A stretch of DNA of 64,000 nucleotides from NCBI RefSeq assembly GCF_002531575.1, contig NZ_NWTI01000029.1, forward strand, positions 1 through 64,000. The letters run 5' to 3'. The stretch is from Bradyrhizobium sp. Y36. GTDB taxonomy: Bacteria > Pseudomonadota > Alphaproteobacteria > Rhizobiales > Xanthobacteraceae. Positions 28,845 through 37,762 of the stretch are shown here, one piece after another (positions within the stretch are counted from its first letter, which is position 1; every line of letters begins with the position of its first letter). Position numbers and translations under genes: made by a program. The notes under the pieces are model-generated. The model did no database searches, had not been told where the DNA came from, and saw only the letters and a list, made by a program, of their open reading frames with translations.

Positions 28845-29612
28845 TCAGGACTTGTTCTTGCGCTCGCGCAGCTCGCCGAACACCGCGGCGGCGTCCGCGC
28901 CCTTCATGTGCAGCTTGGCTGCGACCTGCGGTTCGTCGGCACGCAGGAACACGTTGGCCCGCTTCTCGTCGCCGAGCAGCGTGGGAATGGTCGGCTTGTT
29001 TTCGGCCCGCAGCTTCGCCACCTCGGCCGCGCGCGTCTGCAGCGCCGCATTGTCGGGCTCGACGGTGAGGGCGAACTTGACGTTGGACGCCGTGTATTCG
29101 TGGCCGCAATAGAGCTTGAAGTCGTCGGGCAGGGCACGCAGCTTCAGAAGCGAATCCCACATCATCGGGTAGGTACCCTCGAACACGCGTCCGCAGCCGA
29201 TCGAGAACAGCGTGTCGGCAGCGAACACCGTTTTCTCGTTGTCGAACACGTAGGAGACGTGGTCGAGCGTATGGCCGGGCGTCTCCAGCACGCGCGCCAG
29301 CAGATTGCCGATCTTGACCACGTCGGCATTGGCGACGCGCAAATCGACGTTCGAAATCGCGGTGGTCTTGTCGTGCGGCGCGACGACGCGGCAATTGTAT
29401 TTTTGCTTGAGCTCGGCAACCCCGCCGACATGATCGCCGTGGTGATGGGTGATCAGGATGTCGGTGAGCTGCCAGCCCTCGCGCTCCAGCGCCTGCAGGA
29501 TCGGGCCGGCCTCCGGCGCGTCGATCGACGCCGTCGCCTTGGTTTCCACATCGTGGATCAGATAGCCGAAATTGTCGCTTAAACAGGTGAAAGTACGAAT
29601 TTCGGCGGCCAT
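28845..29612 (-). CDS. gloB: Hydroxyacylglutathione hydrolase (glyoxalase II)
   Basis: A 255-residue metallo-beta-lactamase-fold enzyme hydrolysing S-lactoylglutathione to D-lactate and glutathione, the second glyoxalase step. The metal motif THHHGDH is at 55-61. TPGHTLDHVSYV, FAADTLFSIGCGRVFEG and YCGHEYTASN carry the other ligands. The C-terminal glutathione-binding domain is present. ATG 29612 gives a canonical N-terminus (IRTFTCLSDNFGYLIHD). The frame continues open upstream, antisense to the methyltransferase gene, which is not coding. Confidence 0.94.
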   Translation of the reverse strand: MAAEIRTFTCLSDNFGYLIHDVETKATASIDAPEAGPILQALEREGWQLTDILITHHHGDHVGGVAELKQKYNCRVVAPHDKTTAISNVDLRVANADVVKIGNLLARVLETPGHTLDHVSYVFDNEKTVFAADTLFSIGCGRVFEGTYPMMWDSLLKLRALPDDFKLYCGHEYTASNVKFALTVEPDNAALQTRAAEVAKLRAENKPTIPTLLGDEKRANVFLRADEPQVAAKLHMKGADAAAVFGELRERKNKS

Positions 29613-29720
29613 GTCATCTCCATCGCGCTCAGCCCCGCCAGACAAATATGGCGTTAACGTTGCGCAGGCAATGCAATATTCCGCGCGCGGGCGCTGCCCG
29701 GCGCATGTTAGGTTGGGGGC

Positions 29721-30464
29721 ATGACAATCGACGTCGTCGACCTCCGCGAGTTCTATTCCCGCCGCCTCGGGATCGTGGCGCGGCAAATGATCAACCGCGG
29801 CATCAGGGAGCGCTGGCCGGGCGCGCAAGGCCAGCGCGTGCTCGGCATCGGCTATCCCACGCCCTATCTGGGGTTGTTCCGGGAGGATGCCGAGCGCTGC
29901 ATCGCGTTCATGCCGGCGGCCCAGGGCGTCCTGAAATGGCCGACGGGGCGGCCGGCGCTGGCCTCGCTGGTCGACGAATTCTCGCTGCCGCTTCCCGACG
30001 CCGCGGTCGACCGCATCCTGCTGATCCATGCGCTGGAGATGTCGGACGATCCGGCCGCGCTGTTGCGCGAGGTCTGGCGCGTGCTGTCGCCCTCGGGCCG
30101 CGTGATCGCGGTGATCCCGAATCGGCGCGGGGTGTGGACCCGCACCGACAGCACGCCATTCGGTCACGGCCGGCCGTATTCACGCTCGCAGATCACCGAC
30201 CTCTTGCGCCAGACATGGTTCACGCCGACCGCGTGGGGCGAGGCGCTGTTCATGCCGCCCTATGCCGGCGGCTGGGTGCTGAAATCGGCGCAGATGTGGG
30301 AGCGTGCCGGCGCGGCGCTGTCGCTGCCCTTTGCCGGCGTGCACATCGTCGAGGCCACCAAGCAGGTCTATCGCGCAATTCCCGCCAAGCGCGAACGGGC
30401 GCGGCTGATTCCGTCGCTGGCAAAGCCGGTGCTGGTGCCGTCCTCGACGGTGACACGCAGCTGA
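29721..30464 (+). CDS. SAM-dependent methyltransferase domain protein
   Basis: 247 residues. It resembles the type 11 methyltransferase region (LPLPDAAVDRILLIHALEMSDDPAALLREVWRVLSPSGRVIAVIPNR, about 88-135), but motif I is degenerate: VLGIGYPTPYLGLF replaces the usual LD.GCG, as in a set of alphaproteobacterial proteins next to gloB. SAM binding is therefore uncertain. Divergent from gloB with 108 nt between the starts, a common rhizobial pairing. Ends convergent with the DUF4167 gene. Confidence 0.8.
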   Translation: MTIDVVDLREFYSRRLGIVARQMINRGIRERWPGAQGQRVLGIGYPTPYLGLFREDAERCIAFMPAAQGVLKWPTGRPALASLVDEFSLPLPDAAVDRILLIHALEMSDDPAALLREVWRVLSPSGRVIAVIPNRRGVWTRTDSTPFGHGRPYSRSQITDLLRQTWFTPTAWGEALFMPPYAGGWVLKSAQMWERAGAALSLPFAGVHIVEATKQVYRAIPAKRERARLIPSLAKPVLVPSSTVTRS

Positions 30465-30495
30465 AAACAAAACGTCCCGGCGCGAGGCCGGGACG
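30464..30495 (-). terminator. Rho-independent terminator, best on the minus strand
   Basis: The stem CGTCCCGGC / GCCGGGACG (30473-30495) has loop GCGAG. Read on the minus strand it is followed by TTTTGTTTT, so it ends the DUF4167 transcript. On the plus strand no T-run follows. It lies just beyond the methyltransferase stop. Confidence 0.85.
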
Positions 30496-30522
30496 GTTGC
30501 AGTCCACATCATCGGAACGAGC

Positions 30523-31302
30523 TTACTCGCCAGGTGCGAGATCGTCGCTCGAGGCGGCCGGAGCTGCCTCGCGCTCGGGGCGCGGGCCATGCGGCCGGCG
30601 CCGCCGTCGCGGATAGCGCTCGCCAGCGCCAGCACCACCCTCGAATCCGGGCTGATTGCCATTGGCCCCGTTGTTCGCTTGAGGCTGCGCGCCGGTGATG
30701 AAGGACGGCAGGCGATCGACGCTGCCGGCGTCGCCGATGACGGGCTGCGGCTGGTTCGCAGGCTGCGGCTGATATTGCGGTTGGGGCTGAAATTGCGGCT
30801 GCGGGCGATGGTCGCGTTCGCGATGCTCGCGCGGCTGCTGGTTGTCGCGCTGCTGATGGTCACGCTGGTGATGCTCGCGCTGGCCGTCGCGGTCGCGCAT
30901 GAAGGGCGGCTGCTGCTGCGGCTGCGGGACGAAGCCCGGCTCCTGGCCGAAATTCGAGAAATTCTCGCCGTCGTCTTCGCCGTCGTCGCTATGGCTGCTG
31001 ACGGGTTCGTCACCGCGCGGCTGCTGGTTCTGGCGGAACTGCTCCTGGGCGGCCGCGATCAGGCGGAAATAATGCTCGGCATGCTGGTAGTAGTTCTCGG
31101 CCGCAACGGGGTCGCCGGAGGAGCGCGCGTCGCGTGCGAGCTGCAGATATTTTTCAGCGATGTGCGAGGCGGTGCCGCGGATCTTGATGTCGGGTCCGTT
31201 GGACTCGTAGACCCGGGTCATCGGGTTCTGGCTGCGCCGGTTGTTGTTGTTATTGTTGTTGTTGCGGTTGCGCATCCGCTGCTTGTTCTGACCGTTTCTC
31301 AT
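30523..31302 (-). CDS. DUF4167 domain-containing protein, Asn/Gln/Pro-rich
   Basis: 259 residues. Basic Asn-rich start (RMRNRN, then eight Asn, RRSQNPMTRVYESNGPDIKI), followed by the conserved DUF4167 core GTASHIAEKYLQLARDARSSGDPVAAENYYQHAEHYFRLI (44-83), a TPR-like helical pair. From residue about 90 the protein is low-complexity and disordered (Gln/Pro/His/Arg-rich). The family is widespread in Alphaproteobacteria next to prmC/prfA; RNA binding is often suspected but unproven. A minus-strand terminator follows. Confidence 0.92.
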   Translation of the reverse strand: MRNGQNKQRMRNRNNNNNNNNRRSQNPMTRVYESNGPDIKIRGTASHIAEKYLQLARDARSSGDPVAAENYYQHAEHYFRLIAAAQEQFRQNQQPRGDEPVSSHSDDGEDDGENFSNFGQEPGFVPQPQQQPPFMRDRDGQREHHQRDHQQRDNQQPREHRERDHRPQPQFQPQPQYQPQPANQPQPVIGDAGSVDRLPSFITGAQPQANNGANGNQPGFEGGAGAGERYPRRRRRPHGPRPEREAAPAASSDDLAPGE

Positions 31303-31764
31303 GTCCTGCCTTTAATTCCAGCCCTAAAGGTTGCACGCATTACTGATAGCTAGGAGTGACCTGGCGACAGCGGTTCACATCGCTCGCGCGCACCGCGCGC
31401 AAGAGCGGATTGATCCCTGCCGATGTTCGTCGACCGTCGCGCTCAACAAAGACGCGTTCCCCACCCGCCAGCACTGATCGCCAGCGAACCCATTCATTTT
31501 GCCTGCCGAAACAGGCCCAGCGTTGTTGCGTAAGTCTTCAAGCGCAATATCAGGCTTTCGTTCGCTTTGCGGTCGGAGAGCAGCGCAGCTCCAATGGCCA
31601 TCGCGCTCAACAGGACCTGCGGCTTGGAACCATTAATCAGTAAAGCTCTCGCCCGAGAGCCCGGCTTTCGCCCGTAGGTCTACGGGGCCGGCACCGATCT
31701 GTTGATCGGAACGTAGTCGTTCCCAAGGGATATTCCAAGAGCTTTTTGCAGGCCAATCCGGCTT
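31303..31764. other. DUF4167-prmC gap with serial hairpins
   Basis: A 462-nt region with no recognised gene. 31645-31730 contains five adjacent short perfect hairpins (see the ncRNA entry). A 35-codon minus-strand frame (31494-31601) exists but has weaker GC bias at third positions and no clear ribosome site. A promoter for the DUF4167 gene probably lies here; no consensus elements could be fixed. Confidence 0.45.
31645..31730 (-). ncRNA. Candidate structured RNA element (five serial hairpins)
   Basis: Adjacent perfect inverted repeats: GCTCTCG/CGAGAGC (31645-31660), CCCGTAG/CTACGGG (31671-31686, enlarged by CCGGC/GCCGG around it), CCGATC/GATCGG (31694-31709), AACG/CGTT (31710-31721) and TCCC/GGGA (31721-31730). 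Flanking genes are on the minus strand, so it would be in the 3' end of prmC or the leader of DUF4167 mRNA. It matches no RNA family I can name; the strand and function are inference. Confidence 0.35.
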
Positions 31765-32649
31765 TTATGGGGGCATTTTTCGGGCCGAAACGGCCCGCGG
31801 AATGCCCGCCAGGTCGGCCTTGGGTGGCCTGTCCAGCGTCAACGCGCCCGCAATCATCAAGGTTTCAATATTTCGGGCCTGGCCCTGGCCGGCCTCGACG
31901 ATCAGTGCACCGCCGCTGGCGAGACGTTCGCTCGCCTGCGGAATCAGGGCACGGTAGGCGTCATAGCCGTCATTGCCCCCGTCGAGCGCCAGATGCGGAT
32001 CGTGCTCGCGCACCTCGATGCTCAATGTCGGGATTTCGGCCGAGGGAATATAGGGCGGGTTCGACACGATGAGATCGAACGGGCCGCGCAGCGCCGACGC
32101 ATAGGAGCAGGCGACGAAAGCGGCGCGGCCGGCAAGGCCGAGAGCGGCAGCATTGTCTCGCGCCGTGCCGAGGGCGGTGAGGCTGAGATCGGTGCCGACG
32201 CCGAAAGCATCGGGAATTTCGTGCAACAGCGCGAGCAGGATTGCGCCGGAGCCGGTGCCGATATCGGCGATTCGCGGTGACCGTCCCGATATCGCGAGCC
32301 CGCGGAAAATCTCGAGCGCCAGCTCGACGACGGTCTCGGTGTCGGGGCGCGGGACCAGAGTTGCGTCCGACAGACGAAACGGCAGGCCCCAGAATTCCTT
32401 CGTCCCGAGAATCCGCGCCACCGGTTCGCCGGCGATCCGGCGCTGCGCGTATTGCGCAAGCCGCAACGCCTCGGCGTCGGTGAGCGGCCGGGTGGCCTGT
32501 GTGATCAGGCCGGTCAGGTCGAGGCCGAGGGCCGCACCGAGCAGGATACGCGCATCGTGCTCGGCGTCATCGAGCCGTGCCGATCTCAGTTGCGCAGCGA
32601 GCGCGCGCCGTGCCCGCTCGATGGATTGTCCGGCGAAGGGATTGCCCAC
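31765..32649 (-). CDS. prmC: Release factor glutamine methyltransferase
   Basis: 294 residues, N5-glutamine methyltransferase that methylates the GGQ glutamine of release factors. The N-terminal helical substrate-binding domain (1-75) is followed by the SAM site GTGSGAILL (131-139) and the diagnostic NPPY at 197-200 in FDLIVSNPPYIPSAEI. It lies 3 nt downstream of prfA, its substrate's gene, the standard arrangement. Cytoplasmic. Confidence 0.94.
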   Translation of the reverse strand: MGNPFAGQSIERARRALAAQLRSARLDDAEHDARILLGAALGLDLTGLITQATRPLTDAEALRLAQYAQRRIAGEPVARILGTKEFWGLPFRLSDATLVPRPDTETVVELALEIFRGLAISGRSPRIADIGTGSGAILLALLHEIPDAFGVGTDLSLTALGTARDNAAALGLAGRAAFVACSYASALRGPFDLIVSNPPYIPSAEIPTLSIEVREHDPHLALDGGNDGYDAYRALIPQASERLASGGALIVEAGQGQARNIETLMIAGALTLDRPPKADLAGIPRAVSARKMPP

Positions 32650-32652
32650 GCG

Positions 32653-33738
32653 TCAGGCCGCCGCGCCCTGTGCGGCGAGCTGGGCGGCCTGGTGCTCGGT
32701 GGTCAGCGCGTCGGTCAATTCGCCCAGTGCTTCGCCGGCGATCACCTGCGGCAGCTTGTAGAGCGTCAGGTTGATGCGATGGTCGGTGACGCGCCCTTGC
32801 GGGAAATTGTAAGTGCGGATGCGCTCGCTGCGGTCGCCGGAGCCGACCTTCTCCTTGCGCTCGGCCGAGCGCGCGGCGTCGACGCGCTGGCGCTCGGCGT
32901 CGTAGATGCGCGAGCGCAAAATGTTCATGGCGGAGGCGCGGTTCTTGTGCTGCGAGCGGCTGTCCTGCATCATCACCACGATGCCGGTCGGGATGTGGGT
33001 GATGCGGATCGCCGATTCCGTCTTGTTGACGTGCTGGCCGCCGGCGCCTTGCGCGCGCATGGTCTCAATGCGCAGATCGTCGTTCTTGATCTCGACGTCG
33101 ACATCCTCGACCTCGGGCAGCACGGCGACCGTCGCGGCGGAGGTGTGGATGCGGCCTTGCGTCTCGGTGTCGGGCACGCGCTGCACGCGGTGCACGCCGG
33201 ATTCGAATTTCAGCTTGGAGAAGGCGCCGCGGCCCTGCACCTCCGCGATGATTTCCTTGTAGCCGCCGACGGTGCCTTCGCTGGCCGAGATCACCTCGAC
33301 CTTCCAGCCCTGCAGGGCAGCGAAGCGCTCGTACATCCGGAACAGATCACCGGCGAACAGCGAGGCCTCGTCGCCGCCGGTGCCGGCGCGGATTTCCAGC
33401 ACCACGTTGCGATCGTCCATGGCGTCCTTGGGCAGCAGCGCAACGCGAATCTTCTGCACCAGCTCTTCGATTTTCGGCGTCAGCTCGCCACGCTCGGCCT
33501 CCGCCATGCCGCGCATTTCCGCATCGGTTGCGGGATCGGCGATCAGCGCCTCGGTGTCGGCGAGCTCCTTGACGGCGGAACGGTAGGTCTTCACCGCTTC
33601 GATCAGCGGCGTGAGCTCGGCGAGCTCGCGCGTGATCTGGACGTAGCGTTCGGAGGCGAGCTGCCCCAGCGATTCGGCCTCGAGCGAGGCATGATGGGCG
33701 AGCAAAACGTCCAGCTTGGCTTCGGGGAGTGACGACAT
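32653..33738 (-). CDS. prfA: Peptide chain release factor 1
   Basis: 361 residues, recognises UAA and UAG stops. GGQ is at 233-235 (QGAGGQHVNKT). The stop-codon tripeptide region is PDT at 189-191 (RVPDTETQGRIHTS), where E. coli has PAT. The N-terminal helical domain is complete. ATG 33738 gives the usual MSSLPEAKLDVLL start; the open frame further upstream is antisense noise. It is 62 nt downstream of ptsP and directly upstream of prmC. Confidence 0.96.
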   Translation of the reverse strand: MSSLPEAKLDVLLAHHASLEAESLGQLASERYVQITRELAELTPLIEAVKTYRSAVKELADTEALIADPATDAEMRGMAEAERGELTPKIEELVQKIRVALLPKDAMDDRNVVLEIRAGTGGDEASLFAGDLFRMYERFAALQGWKVEVISASEGTVGGYKEIIAEVQGRGAFSKLKFESGVHRVQRVPDTETQGRIHTSAATVAVLPEVEDVDVEIKNDDLRIETMRAQGAGGQHVNKTESAIRITHIPTGIVVMMQDSRSQHKNRASAMNILRSRIYDAERQRVDAARSAERKEKVGSGDRSERIRTYNFPQGRVTDHRINLTLYKLPQVIAGEALGELTDALTTEHQAAQLAAQGAAA

Positions 33739-33800
33739 TGGTTCAGTCTCAAAGGGGGGCGGACGAAGGCGAGGGCAGCGGAGAAGGGGCGGATGGCCCG

Positions 33801-36068
33801 CTACAACGCCAATCCTTCGGCCTCGGCAAATTCCGTCAGCTTCTGCCGGATCGAGACGCTGCCCGCCGGCGCGTCCAGCAGCGGGCCGAGCATGGCTTCG
33901 GCCTTCTTGGCATCGAGATCGATGACCATGGCCTTGACCGGGCCGAGTGCGGTCGCCGAAAGCGATAGCGAGCGGTAGCCCAGCGCGATCAGCGCCAGCG
34001 CACCGATCGGCTTCGACGCCATCTCGCCGCAGAGCGAGAGCGACTTCTTGGCCTCCTGGCACTTGCGCGAGATCTCGCGCAGCGCGCGCAGGATCGGCGC
34101 CGACATGGTGTCGAAGCGCTCGGAGACCTTGGCATTGCCGCGGTCGACCGCGAACAGGAACTGAAACAGATCGTTGGAACCGACCGAGATGAAGTCGACC
34201 TTCCGCAGCAGCTCGTCGAGCTGATAGAGCAGCGCGGGGACCTCGACCATGGTGCCGATGTCGATTCTTTCAGGCAGCGTGTGGCCGTGCTGGCGCAGAT
34301 AAGTGAGCTCGCGCTCCACCAGTGCCTTGGCCGAATCGAATTCGGCAACCTCCGAGATCATCGGGAACATGATGCGCAGCGCGCGGCCGCCGCCGGCGCG
34401 CAGCAGCGCGCGGATCTGGCCGCGCAACAGGCCGGGACGGTCCAGCCCGAGCCGGATCGCGCGCCAGCCGAGCGCGGGATTTTCCTCGATCACGGCTTCC
34501 ATATAGGGCAGCGCCTTGTCGCCGCCGATGTCGAGTGTGCGGAAGGTGACGGGCTTGGTGCCGGCGGCGTCGAGCACGGTGCGATAGAGCGCCAGCTGGT
34601 CGCTGGTGCGCGGCAGGCTCTGGCCCACCATGAATTGCAGCTCGGTGCGGAACAGGCCGATGCCGGCGCTGCCGGTGTCCTCGATATGCGGCAGGTCGAT
34701 GGCAAGACCTGCGTTGATCATCAGCTCGACCTTCTGGCCGTCCCTGGTGACGCAGGGCCGGTCGCGCAGCGCCAGATATTGCGCCTGGCGGCGGGCGCGG
34801 AAGCGCACGCGTTCGGCGAAGGCCGCCTCGACTTCCTGCGAGGGGCGCACATAGATCGAGCCGGATGTGCCGTCGACGATGATGGCATCGCCGGGATCGG
34901 CGATACCGGGCGCGTTCGGGACTTCGCCGACCGCCGGGATGCCGAGCGCGCGCGCCACGATCGAGACGTGGGAATTGGCGGTACCCTCTTCCAGCACGAT
35001 GCCGCGCAGGCGCTTGCGGTCGTAGTCGAGCAGCGCCGCCGGGCCCATCGCGCGCGCGATGACGATGGCGTTGTCGGGCAGTTGCTCACGTGACGGCGCG
35101 TGGTCCTGGCCGACCAGCTGCCGCATCAGGCGGTAGCCGAGATCCTCCAGATCGTGCAGCCGGTCGCGCAAATAAGGATCGGTCGAGCGCAGCATGCGCG
35201 CGCGGGTGTCGGACTGCACGCGCTCGACGGCGGCTTCCGCGGTGAGGCCGGTGGCGACAGCCTCGTGCAGCTTGTGCGACCAGCCCTGGTCGTTGGCGAA
35301 CATGCGGTAGGCTTCCAGCACCTCGCGATGCTCGCCGCCCTCGGCGACGTCGCCACGCTCCAGCATGCGATCGAGATCGGCGCGCAGCTTGGCGAGCGCG
35401 GTGTCGAGCCGCTTGATTTCCTTCGGCAGGTCCTCGGCGATGTAGTCCTTGATGACGACGCGCGGCTCGTGCAGCACGACATGGCCGAGCGCGATGCCCT
35501 CCGACAGGATGGCGCCGACCTTCTGCGCGGAATGGCGCGCGGCCGGCTCCTGGCCCGGCTGGGCCAGCGCGGACAGCTCGCCGGAGGCGATCAGCTCGGC
35601 CAGCACCATCGCGGTGGTCTGCAGCGCCTCGAGCTCCTCCTCGACATAATTGCGCTTGGCGCGGTTCTGCACCACCAGCACGCCGAGCGTGTTGCCGGCC
35701 CGCAGGATCGGCACGCCGAGGAAGGAATGGTAGATTTCTTCGCCGGTCTCGGGGCGGAACGAGAAGGCGGGGTGGCTCTGCGCGTCGCTCAGATTGAGCG
35801 GCGTCGCCTCGCTGGCGACGAGGCCGACCAGGCCCTCATGGGCGCTCAGCACGGTGTGGTGCACCGCCTCGCGGTTGAGGCCTTCGGTGGCATAGAGCTC
35901 GAGCGTGTTGTCGATGCGCAGCACATAGACCGAGCACACCTCGGCCACCATGTTGGCGGCGATCAGCACCACGATCTTGTCCAGCCGCTCCTGGGCCGAG
36001 ACCTGCTCCGCCATGGTCTCGCGGAGCCGTCTCAACAAGACGCGGGGACCTCCCGACGTGCTCCGCAT
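33801..36068 (-). CDS. ptsP: Phosphoenolpyruvate-protein phosphotransferase, nitrogen PTS Enzyme I
   Basis: 755 residues. The N-terminal GAF domain (about 25-165) is characteristic of EI-Ntr, where glutamine and 2-oxoglutarate signals act. The phosphohistidine is His367 in EEGTANSHVSIVARA. The PEP-binding TIM barrel follows, with DIGGDKALPYM, GIGLFRTE and catalytic Cys680 in LSLCGEMAS. It phosphorylates NPr, then EIIA-Ntr, for regulation, not sugar uptake. Located between lysC and prfA, as in many Rhizobiales. The 287-nt upstream gap should hold its promoter. Confidence 0.95.
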   Translation of the reverse strand: MRSTSGGPRVLLRRLRETMAEQVSAQERLDKIVVLIAANMVAEVCSVYVLRIDNTLELYATEGLNREAVHHTVLSAHEGLVGLVASEATPLNLSDAQSHPAFSFRPETGEEIYHSFLGVPILRAGNTLGVLVVQNRAKRNYVEEELEALQTTAMVLAELIASGELSALAQPGQEPAARHSAQKVGAILSEGIALGHVVLHEPRVVIKDYIAEDLPKEIKRLDTALAKLRADLDRMLERGDVAEGGEHREVLEAYRMFANDQGWSHKLHEAVATGLTAEAAVERVQSDTRARMLRSTDPYLRDRLHDLEDLGYRLMRQLVGQDHAPSREQLPDNAIVIARAMGPAALLDYDRKRLRGIVLEEGTANSHVSIVARALGIPAVGEVPNAPGIADPGDAIIVDGTSGSIYVRPSQEVEAAFAERVRFRARRQAQYLALRDRPCVTRDGQKVELMINAGLAIDLPHIEDTGSAGIGLFRTELQFMVGQSLPRTSDQLALYRTVLDAAGTKPVTFRTLDIGGDKALPYMEAVIEENPALGWRAIRLGLDRPGLLRGQIRALLRAGGGRALRIMFPMISEVAEFDSAKALVERELTYLRQHGHTLPERIDIGTMVEVPALLYQLDELLRKVDFISVGSNDLFQFLFAVDRGNAKVSERFDTMSAPILRALREISRKCQEAKKSLSLCGEMASKPIGALALIALGYRSLSLSATALGPVKAMVIDLDAKKAEAMLGPLLDAPAGSVSIRQKLTEFAEAEGLAL

Positions 36069-36355
36069 GAACCGTCAATCTCCTCCGTCTGCCGGGCCCG
36101 GCGGTATCAGCCGGCGGCTGGCCCAAAATTCCAGAAAAACAATCAAATTGTTCGTCCGACGCAGGCGCAAACCCAAATCTTCTTGAAAATTTAGTGCTTG
36201 CACCGAATCAGCGGCCTGAACTGGGACACAGTCTGCGGCAGCCCACCCTGTTCGCCGTATAGCGAATTGAGGCTTGTTTTGCCAAGCAAAACGCCTGCCA
36301 AACGCGAATGTGTGGAGACCTCAGCGTTTGCTGCGACCGCTAAGAGAAAATCCGT

Positions 36356-37612
36356 CTAGGCTTGGTCGAGACCGTAGAGCGTGTGCAGCGTGCGCACCGC
36401 AAGCTCGGTATAGGCCGCGTCGATCAAAACCGAGAATTTGATCTCGGAGGTTGTAATGGCCCGGATGTTGATATTCCGCCCCGCGAGGGCCGAGAACGCC
36501 TGGGCGGCGACGCCGGCGTGGCTGCGCATGCCGCTGCCGATCACCGAGATTTTTGCGACGTCGGTGGCGGTATCCAGCCGTGCATAACCGATCTTGCCCT
36601 TGGCGGCGGTAATCGTGTCCTTGGCGCGGGTGTAGTCGGCGGCCGGCACCGTGAAGGTGAGGTCGGTGGTCTTGCCGTCTTCAGAAACGTTCTGAACGAT
36701 CATGTCGACGTTGATGTTGGCATCCGCCAGCGGGCCGAAGATCGAGGCGGCCACGCCCGGCTTGTCCTCGATCTGGCGCACAGAGATCTGGGCCTCGTCC
36801 TTGGAGAAGGCGATACCGGTGACGACGTGGTTTTCCATGATCTCCTCCTCGCCGCAGATCAGCGTGCCGGGCGGCTGGTTGGCATGCGGGTCGATATCCT
36901 CGGGCTTGTCGAAGCTCGAGCGGACGAAGATCGGCATGTTGTGGACCATGCCGAGTTCCACCGAGCGGACCTGGAGCACCTTGGCGCCCTGGGAAGCCAG
37001 TTCCAGCATGTCCTCGAACGCGATCTTGTCGAGCCTCTTGGCCTTCGGCACGATCCGCGGGTCGGTGGTGTAGACGCCGTCGACGTCGGTGTAGATGTCG
37101 CAGCGGTCGGCCTTGACGGCGGCGGCGATCGCCACGGCCGAGGTGTCGGAACCGCCGCGGCCGAGCGTGGTGATGCGGTTGGTCCTGGGATCGATGCCCT
37201 GGAAGCCGGCGATGACCGCCACCTCCTTGCGCTCCTTGAAACGGCTGATGATCTCGCTGCCGTCGATGTCCTCGATCCGGGCCGAGGCATGGGCGTCGCT
37301 GGTCTTGATCGGGATCTGCCAGCCCTGCCAGGAGCGGGCCTGGATGCCCATGCCCTGCAGCACGATGGCCAGCAGGCCCGAGGTCACCTGCTCGCCCGAG
37401 GCGACGACGGCGTCGTATTCGCGCGCGTCGTGCATCGGCGAGGCCTCGGTGCACCAGGCCACCAGCTCGTTGGTCTTGCCCGACATCGCCGAGACGACCA
37501 CGGCCACCTCGTGGCCGGCGTCGACCTCACGCTTCACATGGCGTGCGACGTTGCGGATACGTTCGATGTTGGCGACGGATGTGCCGCCGAATTTCATCAC
37601 GAGGCGGCTCAT
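36356..37612 (-). CDS. lysC: Aspartate kinase
   Basis: 418 residues, first step of the aspartate pathway to Lys, Thr, Met and diaminopimelate. KFGGTS at 7-12 (ATP/aspartate site), GRGGSDTSAVAIAAA and TDVDGVYTTDPRIVP are kinase landmarks. Two C-terminal ACT domains (about 265-410, ending ATDVAKISVIGSGMRSHAGVA and ITTSEIKFSVLID) mark a feedback-regulated type. It is followed by ptsP on the same strand, and its ATG faces the PH-domain gene divergently. Confidence 0.95.
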   Translation of the reverse strand: MSRLVMKFGGTSVANIERIRNVARHVKREVDAGHEVAVVVSAMSGKTNELVAWCTEASPMHDAREYDAVVASGEQVTSGLLAIVLQGMGIQARSWQGWQIPIKTSDAHASARIEDIDGSEIISRFKERKEVAVIAGFQGIDPRTNRITTLGRGGSDTSAVAIAAAVKADRCDIYTDVDGVYTTDPRIVPKAKRLDKIAFEDMLELASQGAKVLQVRSVELGMVHNMPIFVRSSFDKPEDIDPHANQPPGTLICGEEEIMENHVVTGIAFSKDEAQISVRQIEDKPGVAASIFGPLADANINVDMIVQNVSEDGKTTDLTFTVPAADYTRAKDTITAAKGKIGYARLDTATDVAKISVIGSGMRSHAGVAAQAFSALAGRNINIRAITTSEIKFSVLIDAAYTELAVRTLHTLYGLDQA

Positions 37613-37762
37613 GACGACGCGTGCATTCCTTCATAAGGATCAGTATGGTGGCCCGCGCTGGACGGGCCTCGCGGACACCGACCGCGCGTATACATAGCGG
37701 CGGGGCCGGGGGCAAGCGGGTTCCTGCGGGGCCGGTTGCGGGGGTAATGGGTTAACTAGGTC

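Noticed and set aside
28845..30167. gloB extended N-terminally to 440 residues
   Set aside because: The added 185 codons are antisense to the methyltransferase gene at 29721-30464; the canonical GloB N-terminus starts at 29612.
31494..31601. A 35-codon minus-strand frame (MAIGAALLSDRK...)
   Set aside because: Open and with an ATG, but GC at third positions is lower than in neighbouring genes and no ribosome site precedes it. It may deserve a conservation check but cannot be supported.
31356..31643. A 95-codon plus-strand frame between DUF4167 and prmC
   Set aside because: Composition is Arg/Ser/Gln-rich without domain or ribosome site, and it overlaps the other weak frame on the opposite strand.
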